In this document: positions 36,001 to 46,511 of the stretch, piece by piece
Layout: every line of letters begins with the position of its first letter
Numbering within the stretch: position 1 is the stretch's first letter
Notes under the pieces: generated by a model
The model's database searches: none
Told to the model about the DNA's origin: nothing
Seen by the model: only the letters and a program-made list of their open reading frames with translations
Made by a program: the position numbers and the translations under genes
Source: Hypoxylon rubiginosum
Lineage: Eukaryota > Ascomycota > Sordariomycetes > Xylariales > Hypoxylaceae
Assembly: GCA_902806565.1 (NCBI GenBank)
Contig: CADCXA010000006.1
Location: 2,108,001-2,172,000, forward strand
Direction: 5' to 3'
Length of the DNA: 64,000 nucleotides

Positions 36001-36858
36001 CTTGGTAAGGCCATTTCTGATATTTGGGTTGGACTCACGTGGTAAAAGCCATGTTGGTGCCTTGGATTTTCAAACTTTTGAGTGAAGTCATCTCAGCAAA
36101 CAATGAATTTTATTAACACACTACCGATATCTCGGCTTTGGAGAAGGATTTTCCCTTGTCATGTGTAGCTAGTCCATGGTTGTTCAACCTTGTCTCAGTA
36201 TTTTCTTTTCCTTCACATCACATACATGTTCAGTATTATCCCTAACTACTGGAACACAACCACGGAGACGGTATTAATTTTATCTTTATCACCAACTAAT
36301 TATCTAAATTTACCTACCTATGTAGTTGTATTATGGCGTCCCTTCAACCTAAAAGGCAATGATATAGTCTATGACGCTATTCTTAAATCACACGACCCCT
36401 TTACCTACCTAGGTAAGTACGATATACACATAAAATAGTTGGGTACCTGATATACTACCAACGGACAAGAATTGATAGTCCTCTACTTTATAGACTTTAT
36501 ACAGAGCACTACCAATCACGTGTATTAGAAATCCACTCCAAAGACCTTTCCTTCAAGCTGCCAGTGGATCCTCCCTCTAGCCTCGGGCCCTGTCCACACA
36601 ACAAAACCCCTATTTACGGGCAAAACAAAACGGACAAAACCAAAACGTACAACACCAGGGATTTGCCGGTCGTCACCGACCCAACTACTTAGTCCTGGTC
36701 TGTACCTAATTGGGCAATACCTTATATGACAGCTACCAGGTATTTCCCTGCCTACTCGGAAGAGAGAAAAACCGCTCCGACTATGGTCCACTTGGGATTT
36801 CGATATGAGCATGGATTAGGGCAATCAACTTCATTCACACCCACCACATACCTATCTG

Positions 36859-36944
36859 GGGCTCGTGGCCTAATGGTAAGGCGTTAGATTTCGGTTCACC
36901 AACCAGTCCTCTAAAAATTGCAGGTTCGATCCCTGCCGAGCTCG
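36859..36944 (+). tRNA. tRNA-Arg (anticodon TCG) with a 14-nt intron
   Basis: Acceptor GGGCTCG pairs with CGAGCTC (one G-U). The D-arm is GCCT...AGGC. The anticodon stem TTAGA/TCTAA encloses the loop TTTCGG plus one base, giving anticodon TCG, interrupted after position 37 by about 14 nt. The T-arm is a perfect GCAGG-TTCGATC-CCTGC, with a G discriminator. Without the intron the molecule is 72 nt. A run of seven or eight T residues shortly after is a strong Pol III terminator. It looks functional. Confidence 0.93.
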
Positions 36945-38569
36945 GATTTCAACTCGAAATTTCCTTTTTTTGCGTGTTCAAAATTTTCAATTGCGGATAC
37001 GGCTAGCGACGAGATTCCTAAGGCATATCAGGATGTGGTAAAATGACAAGGCGATTTACACGAGCTTCTGCTACGGGCTGCTCTAAATTTTTCATTTATG
37101 GCTGAAGAAAAACTGTGCGCTTGTTAATAATGTCACGAGACCATCCTAGCGATGAGGAAAATAACGACGTCGTCCTAACAGCTACCAACATCCTTGTATA
37201 TACAGGAATGCCGACAAAGAGGCTTACTAGACAAAGGGGCCCATCCTTCCCCTTGCTATGCCTGCTCTGATATCCCTGGTGACCAAGGTGGCCAGTCCTA
37301 CCATCCTAGAAGCCGCGATACCCTCCGGAGAGTAAGGGCCAGGCTCGTGCAGCAAAAACCTAAGTCCTGACAGCCAATACCCGACCCTGACGGCCCTCCA
37401 TATGTTCTTCCCCCCTTGCATCCGTGATTTATTGAAGTCGATGGAGTCGAGGCTAAGCTCAGCATATGGTAAGAGGAATAATAGGCCGGAGTGGGAATGG
37501 GATGATAAGACGTGAGAGACTCTGCCTATGCAGAATGATGATGGCACCTGTCCATTTTTGACCCTGATACAACGTCGTGCTCAAGTTTGACATACAATGG
37601 ACCAATTCACCAAGCTCCTCTTACAGATGATGACACATGACTGCTACCAAATACCTACACTCATGGCCAATATTCGGTCTTGCCTTGAGAGATAGTACCT
37701 AGCTAGTTCACTTGCTATACTAGGATCCTTGACCCCCCAGCACGCCCTACTTACTAGCATACTGCTGGGTGTAAGAATGTATACCATCTTTGATAATAGT
37801 TATTGGTTACCTGGAGCGCGATCACTTCCGGCGAGGAATTGCTTAGGGCTTTTGTTTGTGGCACGTTGCAGTTGTTAAAGAGTAGTGCTTAGAGGAATCC
37901 TAGGCGGACTATAGTCTATAGTAACCAGGCTCGCTCATTATTATAACTCATATCCAAATTCAACACGTAATTGCTTCTCAAAAACCACCATTTGTTGCTA
38001 CCTTCGAGCCCACAATTACCTGCTTTCTCTCAGAATACCAGATCAAAGTTACTTGCTGAGCCTCTGACAGTTTCCTATCGACAGTTGATGCCATGAATGT
38101 CATAGACGACCCAAGGGCAGAGGAGGTGATTGTCCAAACACAAATGGTGTGATCTCCAATGAGCTAGTCAAAATATACATGTTCTCCGTGTACATGCTTT
38201 CCCTGTCCAATATAGCTACCTAGGTACCTTGCACTTATAGTACCATCCCGAATTAGACTTCACAATGACTGCTGCACAATATACTGGAGACATTGATATC
38301 TGCGGACCGAGGGTTGGCAACAGTTAACTCACCAACAAGTTGCTGCATCACCGATCTATATCGGAGAGGATCACTGTCTTCAAATTCATATTGAGGCTAA
38401 GGGATGGCCACGTGAACGTTATATCCGTTCTTATAAATACGTGCAAGTCACGACAATGATATATGAAATGATTACCCCTGTCCGTATCTATTGAAGATCA
38501 CTACTAGACTATGAAATATAATCGATTTCTCTTCTGGTTTTCAGTTTCAAGGGCAAAAAGTTTGTGAGA
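36945..38569. other. Intergenic between two tRNA genes
   Basis: No protein gene supported. Includes a GCTACCTAGGTACC word at about 38215-38228. Confidence 0.5.
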
Positions 38570-38640
38570 TGCATCAGCCGCGAATCGAACGCGGGGCCCA
38601 TCGATGGCAACGATGGATTTTACCACTAAACCACTGATGC
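38570..38640 (-). tRNA. tRNA-Gly (anticodon GCC)
   Basis: A 71-nt cloverleaf on the minus strand. The acceptor is GCATCAG/CTGATGC (7 bp). The anticodon arm is CATCG-TTGCCAT-CGATG, giving GCC, and the T-arm is CCGCG-TTCGATT-CGCGG. The discriminator is A, and a TTTTT terminator follows 13 bases after the gene on its strand. No intron. It looks functional. Confidence 0.94.
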
Positions 38641-40993
38641 CTGCCCTAAAAGTTTGGACGTTGGTGGTCCTGGTTGTTTGAGTATGCCTGTATTTGGTAA
38701 TATATACATTAGTATTAGCTTTGTGGGTTGGTCTTGTGGGTATGGCGAAGATAGTCGTGGTTTAATCATCCTTGAAACCCCATTAGCAGGAAATACGCCT
38801 TAATCACACAATAAATGTTATTCTTTAATATATCAATAGTATCCGCTGGTGGATAGCTTCTCTATTGGTTACTCGAGTGCTTGTTTCTTGTAATAGCTAG
38901 CATTAGCCCCTTAACCTGATAGTAAATCACAATATGACGCCCCTTGACAAATGTATTGTCAATATTTCATACAGCACAGCCAGTTAGAGTGAAATGCTAT
39001 ATTGATTTACTCTGAAATGTGAGTTTTGGCCGTACTTATCTATCTATCTATTCATGGGTATCGATCACGAATAGGGGGCCTGTAAGCGATGTGGTACCGT
39101 AGTGTCGTATTATATCGAAGCATGCTCTAGGGGGCAAGCTAGCGAGGCAATAGAGATAATGACCCAGCGGTGTAATCTACGGGTTGGCACAGGATGGATA
39201 AGATCGACTGGAACAAACTTGGTATAGCAGTATCTAAACATAGCTCAGGAGATATTGGACTAAATCCACTCCGATAATCTCGATCATGAGAGAGCCAGAA
39301 ACCGAACAGTCCGATCCGGCCGGTACTTTCGGTATCGGTATCAAAGGGATTGAATTTATTGGTCTACCTATGCACAAGGCTGCTTATCCGTCCGGTGAGA
39401 AGCGGGCGGCCTACCTTGATGTCTGATGCGTTTCGATACCCCGTCCCAAATAGCGGAACGGCTCATCTTGCCACGATGTGATATGGCCTCGGAGGTGATT
39501 CCTGCCCAAACATGAGAGATTTGACATCGACCATACTCCCCTTTCCAACACCAACACGTATGACAAAAACCCGACTAGCCATTCGCCACTCGCCGCTTAG
39601 CCATAGCGAATAGGACTTTATACCGGTACTCTATCCGCAACGATAGGATCATGGGCGCGCCGAGATGTAGGAGGTAGATATACCGTAGAAGCATAGTACA
39701 CAAGCCTACCTAGAACTCGTCTCAAGGGCATGGATTATCTTTTAAGCGACAGGGCGACGATGGCCTGTCGCTATCATACTTATGTCACTGAGTCTACATT
39801 TAGAGTATGCATTTCGTCTAGACGGGCAACCCCCAAGCTCGGGGTTAACTAGGCATGTCAGAACATCCAAAAGCATAATTAACGCTCTTTCCACGTCATG
39901 TTACCTTTTCTGCGCCGGTTGAAGCTGGCCGGGCCAATAGTATTATTACCGGAGATGCCGGGGCGGCGGCAAATTCGGATTCGAAGAACGGGGGGTGTGG
40001 CAGAAAGAGAGCCACACTCGGAATCAATACTGCCGGCCAAGAATTTCAACTACCGCGATTTCCGGGGGGAGGGGAGATCCAGCTTGGGGGGTGTTCTCAG
40101 CTTCGGCCTATACCAGGCTATTACCCTTATCGCACGATCGCGCGGGCTGGGTGGGGAGCTGGGTGGTAGCTATAAGGGGAAGAGGATCGAGGTCGAAAAA
40201 CGCACGGCTGGTCATAGGGTTATATATGCTAGATACATGATGGGCGATGATGGGGAGATCTTGATCTGAAAGGAGTTGCTGACATGGATGCAAGTAAGAT
40301 TGCCACGTTTTCCCGCGTACCGATTCTTATAAATGCTGAAGAGCTTGTATTTGATTGTTTCCAAGATCCCGGGCATCGAAGACGTCCATCTATTTGATTT
40401 GTTCCTTCGTGTCCCTTCCCATATCCCATCTGTCCCATCCCCCTCGATGCCGGCCGGCTCTGTGGTGTGGTGGAGCTAAGAATATACCCCATTAGGAAGT
40501 ACATCGACCGAGGACCGTAGACCGTGGGCCAGTTGGACCGGTGGATCATGGATGTTTTTTTTGGCCGTTCCGTCTTTAATGGAGTACGAAGTACACAGGG
40601 AACAATTGTAATTTTGTAATTTTGACAAATAGTATTAGTAAACAGCCGGTTTTAAGAGGTAGCCGCATTATTATGGGCATTTCTTAAGAGGTTTAAAAAT
40701 AACTCCCGAGGGGGGGAAAGAGAGGCGAAACAAGCGACCAAGCGATCAAGCGATCTTAAGCGAATAGGCTAACTTGGTCAGAACTTGGTAGGTAGCAGGA
40801 GGAATCGGAATCGGTCGTACGTTCTTTTAAATCCAGCCGAGGAATGTCCGTCGGCAACAAGACCAGCAAGACGTAGCAAAAAATGGTAGCCAGACCGTAG
40901 TAGGCCGCGGCCATCGGTCTTGATGTCCCAATGGGGAAGGAAATGCCAAGATTTAATGCTTTGCCATTACCACGTAGGGATGGTGCAGATTTA

Positions 40994-41029
40994 TCTGGGT
41001 TGTCTGGGTTGCCTGGGTTGTCTGGGTTG
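40994..41029 (+). repeat. Minisatellite, TCTGGGTTG x 4
   Basis: Four 9-bp units, the third with one change (CCTGGGTTG). Confidence 0.85.
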
Positions 41030-41298
41030 CAGGTCTGGTGCAGTTGTCTGCAGTGGTATGTTAGTAGGGGGGTGTTAGGGGATGAAAGGTTTAGGGATGG
41101 GATGGGCAGATGGGCTGGCAGCTGGATGGGCTGGATAGAAAGAGCGCGCTACGGAGTTTCGAACGGTTGGGAAACGCCTTCTAATGGTTCCTCCCTCGCG
41201 GATATACGGATGACTAGTTTCCGACAGCGAAACTCCAGATTCCCAAATGTTCCAAATGTTTAATGTTCCCCCAGACCAAGTCCCAAGTCCCATCCCAC

Positions 41299-41387
41299 AA
41301 TACTCAATACTCAATACTCAAGACCCCCAATGATCCAAGACCCAAGTCCCATGTCCCAAGACCCAAGTCCCATGTCCCAAGACCCAA
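41299..41387 (+). repeat. Tandem array of AATACTC and 21-bp CCAAG-rich units
   Basis: Three AATACTC units at 41299-41320. Then two full 21-bp units at 41339-41359 and 41360-41380 (GACCCAAGTCCCATGTCCC plus AA) and the start of a third. CCCAAG words continue to about 41485. Confidence 0.8.
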
Positions 41388-41800
41388 AGACCCCGAATCC
41401 TAGTCCCCAAACTATCCACATCCAAAATCTCTACATACAGTAGTAAAAGAAAGAACCAAGACCCCAAACCCAAGACCCGAGGCACAAGGGTTCAAGCAAC
41501 CCCATGAATCACCTATGACCTATGAGGAGAACAACCCCAATGCGCTCTTCTTTGTGTAAGGTTAGGTTGTTTGCCCGTTGCCAGGCTAGTACTTTTCGTA
41601 CTACCGGACCTCTTCTCAATCAGGTATATTCTTAAGTCCTCGATTCTATTTTTTCCTTTTCTTTCGTCAAGTAACAACGCGCTGAGGGGAAGTGTTCCCT
41701 GCCTCGTCTCGACGTCCGCTGAGGCTCGAGCTGAAATTATATCCGACCGCAAAATTTCAACTCCATCTCTACCTTGAACTGTTAGTCTTGTCCCGGCGCC

Positions 41801-44221
41801 ATGGACACCCGGCCCGGTAGCTATCAGACAAGCGTCTTTCGCGCACAGCCGACCGACGGTCTTCAGCGCAAGATCCAAAAGCGCAATCGTCCGCCCGTGT
41901 CCTGTCTCCTATGTCGCACCCGCAAGTGAGTAGTCCTTTTTTAAAATCCCGACGTCTATTCCCGCTTATCATCCTCAGGGTGAAATGCGACCGCCAGCAG
42001 CCTTGTGAAAGATGCGTCAAGAGCGGCGAGGCCAACTTCTGCGAGTATGCGCCGCGTGCTTCTCGCAAGGCGCGCACAGATTCCAGACCCCAGGTTGATG
42101 CCCGGGCTAGACATGAGCCTATGTCACGCCCCGTCCTCCAGGTCCGCCTTCAGAAGCTCGAGGAGATGGTGAATGGTCTGGTCTACACGACGCGAAGCCG
42201 GGATTCTGCCATGGACACTCCCTCAAGTTCGGACCAGCGAACAGAAACGACCGAGACTCGTTCTGATCTGAGCTCACCACCCAGCTTGGCATCCGCCGGT
42301 CCACTTCTCCCCACCACACTGGGTGAGCATAGCTACGTCGGCGCTACTCACTGGGCTTCAATTCTCGAGAGCATTCACGATATTCAAGGCATCTTAGACT
42401 CGGAGACAGACGGCCATTCCACACCCTCTCCCCCACCTCAGAGGGGGGTCAGCCAAGACAATGCAGATATCATTTTCGGCAAACTGTCGCCTATAACTCT
42501 TGGGCAAGCTATTTCGCGCCTGCCCCCTCGGAACAAGACAGACGCTCTCATATTGCTCTATTTCCGCCACAAGTTCACGACGGCGCCGTACATCCACACC
42601 ACCAAATTCCAGAGAGAGTATGATGCGTTTTGGGAAGACCCGTCTTCTGCTAGTCTCTTGTGGATAAGCTGCCTTGCTTCTATGCTATGGGTCGCTGCCT
42701 CGATCTCGATTTTGAAAGGCGAGAGTGACGAATCTGTGGCAAGCCTCCCTGACAAACTGATAGCTCTAGCGACCCAGTGTCTCGTATCTGGAGATTACCT
42801 CTCCGCCAAGCCTTATTCCATAGAAGCGCTTCTGTTACACAGTTACACAGAATTGCAAAGGAACAAGGAAATTGACTCGAGCTTATGGGCCAAATTCGGA
42901 CTCGTCGCTCGGCTCGCTCAGCGTATGGGATATCATAGGGACCCCAAGTACCTTCCTAACGTCACACCCTTCGACGGTGAACTTCGTAGGCGGGCATTTT
43001 TCTTTATTGAGGTGTTCGATGTCCTCTTCTCTTTTCAGCTAGGCATGCCACCGATAATTCGTGACGATGAATGCGACACCGAATCGCCGAGTAACCTATT
43101 CGACGCGGACTTCGATGAGAATGTCATGGCGCTACCTCCGCCACGACCAGCTACCGAACCTACGTCCACTCTTTACCTGTGCTACAAATCAAAACTATGC
43201 CGCCTACTACGTCGAGTAATACGCTTTGCATTATCCATCCAACCCCCGCCGTACGAAGAAGTCACCAAGCTAGACGACGAGCTCCATCAGTACCATGCCC
43301 AAGTGCCTCCTTCATTACAGATTAGGCCTATACGCTCGTACAGCTTTACGGACCACACCTACGACATCATGCATCGTCTCATGTTGGAGATGATGTATCT
43401 CAAGAGCCTTTGTGTGCTGCACCGACCGTATCTCAATCGCGACAAGGATAACCCTAGGTACGACAGGTCACGGAACACGTGCCGAGACGCGGCACTCAGG
43501 ATCTTGGATCTGCATGCGGAATATGAGGAGGAAAGCAAGCCTGGCGGGCGGATCCACGAGGATAAATATATGCTCTCGGCCCTAACACTGCACGATTTCT
43601 TAATCGCGGCGATGATCTTATGCCTCGATCTCACGGAAAATCTACCGAGCAGGTATGTTTTCAATTTTTCTTATTCGTTAATATCGATGAGCGGCTATAT
43701 CACTCAACAGATAGTATAGCTCTTTAAGTAACATGTAAAAACCGGCTAACATTCTCGCAGTCCAGTAGAGCGATCGCGGAAATTGAAGGCGCTGGGAACG
43801 TCTTATAAGATGTGGGCCGACAGAAAGCATAACTCTAGGGACGCAGCACACGCTACTCGGGTTGTTGGTGCTATTCTTCGGAAGGTTTCGATGCAAGATT
43901 CCGTTGCAAGTCGCTCACCACCGCCACCTAAACCCGAGGTTCGAGATGGCTCACTGGCGAGCTTGCTCAACAACGACGTTCAGCCAATTCTTACTCCACC
44001 GCCCTCTTATATTGACCCTATGGTGCCCAATGTTGACTTTTCGTTGGATTTTATCAACAATCTACCCCTTGACAATGTTCTTAACGGCCACAATATGGTC
44101 GACTGGGTAAGACGAACTAAAAGGTCCTTTTCCTCTCGGCGAATAGCGCTAATTATACGAGCAGAATGCTATTGACCAGTTCCTGTTAGACCGACCGGAT
44201 AGCGGCTTCAGGGCTGTTTAA
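41801..44221 (+). CDS. Zn2Cys6 fungal-specific transcription factor
   Basis: Nuclear regulator with unknown targets. Exons are 41801-41925, 41979-43652, 43761-44106 and 44165-44221, joined in frame by GT..AG introns of 53, 108 and 58 nt (CTAAC branch in the second). The Zn2Cys6 finger is near residues 35-62: CLLCRTRKVKCD, then QPCERC and FCEY. The first intron cuts it after CRTR-K, as is common in this family. A linker/coiled coil follows (LQKLEEMVNGLV), then a Ser/Thr-rich region and the fungal-specific transcription factor domain (about 190-420) with LPPRNKTDALILLYF, YIHTTKFQREYDAFW and LVARLAQRMGYHRDP (the conserved R.A...GLHRD-like helix), and RRRAFFFIEVFD. The C-terminus is Pro-rich and acidic. 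It is not next to recognisable secondary-metabolite or transporter genes, so no pathway can be proposed. Confidence 0.92.
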
Positions 44222-45549
44222 ATAGCTTATTTCCTTTATCTTTATCTCACAAGAAAGCAAGCGAAAACCGATTTGACGACATGAGACCAACAATAGCTCA
44301 AGCAATCTCGATACCAATCTGCCGTGGTTTGCGAATTGGTCCTTTTTTATATTCATCTGATACTTAGACCTTCTTCGGCGACGGAACCAAGGATTGTATG
44401 CTAACATTATTTTCTGAGCGGAGGGGCGGGATGATTAACGCGGACATGTACTTGCTGTTACTACTAGACCATCGCCTTTTCTTTTCTTTTTATCATGTCT
44501 GCGAAATTCGCCGTATAGAACATTTTGTCTTCGAGGGCGACTTCGACTGCATTCATGGAGAGGCGCTTAGGCGCTTGGTGGCCAGAAAAAAGGCAGGGAT
44601 TGTTGATTTTAAATAACGGATGATTTATGGATGGCTACAATTCTGTTACATATTTACTACTTGCCAGCGAGCTTCATATATCGTTCTAAGTGTACGATTG
44701 ATAGAGTGGTGGTTGTTACATAAGCAGCGATAGACGGTGCGCGAGTGAAACATTTCATACGGGATATGGGGTAGACCGCTTTTCCCTCTATCAATTGGGA
44801 TAGAACCATTTGATTCTAATGCAATGGTTTTCTACGCTCGTTCATACGAAAGCACCGATTCTTCCGCTCTTGGCCACTCGCGAGGCGTATTCGGTGATCT
44901 GAGACTCCTTGCTTGCTTGACTGGCATCCCTAATTAGTTTCAAGGGGTTCCCCCATCGAAAAAAAATTGAACCTTAGTCCTACCTGAAGTTCCTCATATG
45001 CATAATACAGGCTCCAGATCACATCAGTAGGGTCATTGACTCATATTTTGTATCAAGATACTCTCGTGTTGAAGTCTTGTGAGATATATTGTAGTGGTTC
45101 CGGTATATTACACCTAACCCCTATTCCTATCGTCTAATCGCTTAGGTTTGGAGAACAGTCTTTTGTTGACTCCCATCATGAACAATCGGTGACATTGGAA
45201 TATATAGTGTCCAGAGTTGCTTTGTTGATTGTCTAGAATTGTATTATACTGTCTGTCTATCATACACGCAAAATTGGTAGTGAGTCTAAGACATACCAAG
45301 CGTATGCTGTTAAAACCAAGAGTATAACTTTATTATTTTTTTCTTACCTTCTAACTTGAAGTGCCTGTCTTCTCATATCCTAACTGTCTCAGGGATCGGC
45401 AACATATCCGAGCGACATAGGGCACCACCCCTCGTTCCCTGTCGTAGACTTCAACTACTCCAAGCCGTGAATGGGTAAAGGGCGCAATCAGCCATGCAGT
45501 GAATGACGAGACGCCGGACCCGTACGATGTCGGCTCTAAACAAGAAAAG

Positions 45550-45663
45550 AGCCGGACGTGGGTCCCGTGGCCGAGTGAGTATACTGTCCGCTTACGAGAA
45601 TGTCGTCCTGTCCGAGTAATCGGCGGAACTCTCTGGCTTGGGGGTCCGATTCCTCCACCGGCT
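45550..45663 (+). pseudogene. Class II tRNA-like relic (Leu/Ser type)
   Basis: AGCCGG at 45550-45555 pairs with CCGGCT at 45658-45663. An A-box-like TGGCCGAGTGAG is at 45568-45579. CCGA-GTAA-TCGG could be a long variable arm, and the T-arm GGGGG-TCCGATT-CCTCC is sound. A TTTTTT Pol III stop follows at once. The D-stem and anticodon arm cannot be folded properly, and CGTGG occurs twice around GTCC before the A-box, so I take it as a damaged tRNA. Confidence 0.4.
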
Positions 45664-46026
45664 TATCATTTTTTCTCTTTTTATACCCTTCCTCACTCCC
45701 CCCGCCCCCCCTTGATATTTTACATGCCGTCTCCTCGCTGCTTACCTTTCGACGTCCCCTCTATCTTTTCCTATACCGGTGCTTTTTAGGGGAGGGTATA
45801 TGCTTATTTAATACAATCTATATTCCCATATTCCTGATCTATGTCTCCAGGTTTCGATCTAGGGGCATGGGCTAAAGGCTTAAGGGGTAGCTTCTCCTGA
45901 GGACTTGGTCTATATGGAACTATGTTTGGAGCAAAAATTCGCCTACGATGAACAGGTAGGTGGGTAGGTACCTAGACACACACAAATTGAGAAATTCTCT
46001 TTCATGTGCAATTTATAATTCGATTC

Positions 46027-46048
46027 TTTTTTTTTTTTTTTTTTTTTT
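46027..46048 (+). repeat. Homopolymer T tract (22 T)
   Basis: Uninterrupted T run; the true length may be uncertain in assembly. Confidence 0.9.
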
Positions 46049-46511
46049 GAAACCAACATGGCCGATGATAGGATAGTAGGGTATCATCCGTTCTACACCT
46101 GATAAATGCTGCGCCGAGTCTATGCTAAATAGACTATGTACATACATAGTATATGCAAAATTGATGAATACGAGCTGGGAAACCGCCCTACCCCTTTGGT
46201 AGGAGACTGTCCTCTGGGGTTCATGCTTCGGTCGCCTGAAGACTCGTGGATCTGTCGCCCGCTATTTCCTCCCTAGCCGTCCCTTGATGCGAGAATATTG
46301 TGAGCTGCTCGGCGAAAGGGCCGAAGGGTCTCTTAGGAGCATAGTTCAACCTTCGCAGCGAGATTGCGGGTCTCTTGCCTTGGGCTACGCTTGGTAGCTC
46401 GCTCACGATGGCCAAGACTGACTCTTCTAGGCAACGAAGCCGCTCTCCATCGAAGAGTGCGTTGGCGAAAGGGCTAAAGCTTATCTATGATGTCGTCCTT
46501 GATATGCAGAC

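Larger units (their letters stand above)
26031..36858. other. Gene-poor stretch of nearly 11 kb
   Basis: I find no open frame with family resemblance, codon bias or a plausible exon chain on either strand. The first 400 bases are promoter/leader of the Zn2Cys6-acetyltransferase-like gene. The rest holds short tandem arrays (listed separately), GCATGCGC alternation near 33599-33620, and many TAGGTACCTA/ACCTAGGT words (about 27590, 27612, 31676, 33030, 35055, 35288, 36403). Base composition is not extreme, so it does not look like a fully RIP-mutated transposon. It could hold non-coding transcripts; I cannot tell. Confidence 0.5.
38641..41800. other. Gene-free stretch of about 3.2 kb upstream of a transcription factor
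   Basis: No supported coding sequence; a 123-codon open frame near 39.9-40.3 kb lacks any family resemblance. The right-hand third carries two tandem arrays (listed) and, at 41580-41800, what should be the leader and promoter of the Zn2Cys6 factor. Confidence 0.5.
44222..46511. other. Intergenic, about 2.3 kb
   Basis: No protein gene supported. It contains a tRNA-like relic at 45550-45663 and a T tract (both listed) and a GGGTAGGTACCTAG word at about 45962. Confidence 0.5.

Noticed and set aside
39898..40269. 123-codon plus-strand open frame
   Set aside because: No recognisable family, no intron context, several alternative frames open in the same GC-rich patch.
46221..46415. Possible extra 3' exon after the PPR gene
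   Set aside because: The translation looks protein-like, but no donor in the PPR frame joins it in phase, and the PPR frame already ends normally.
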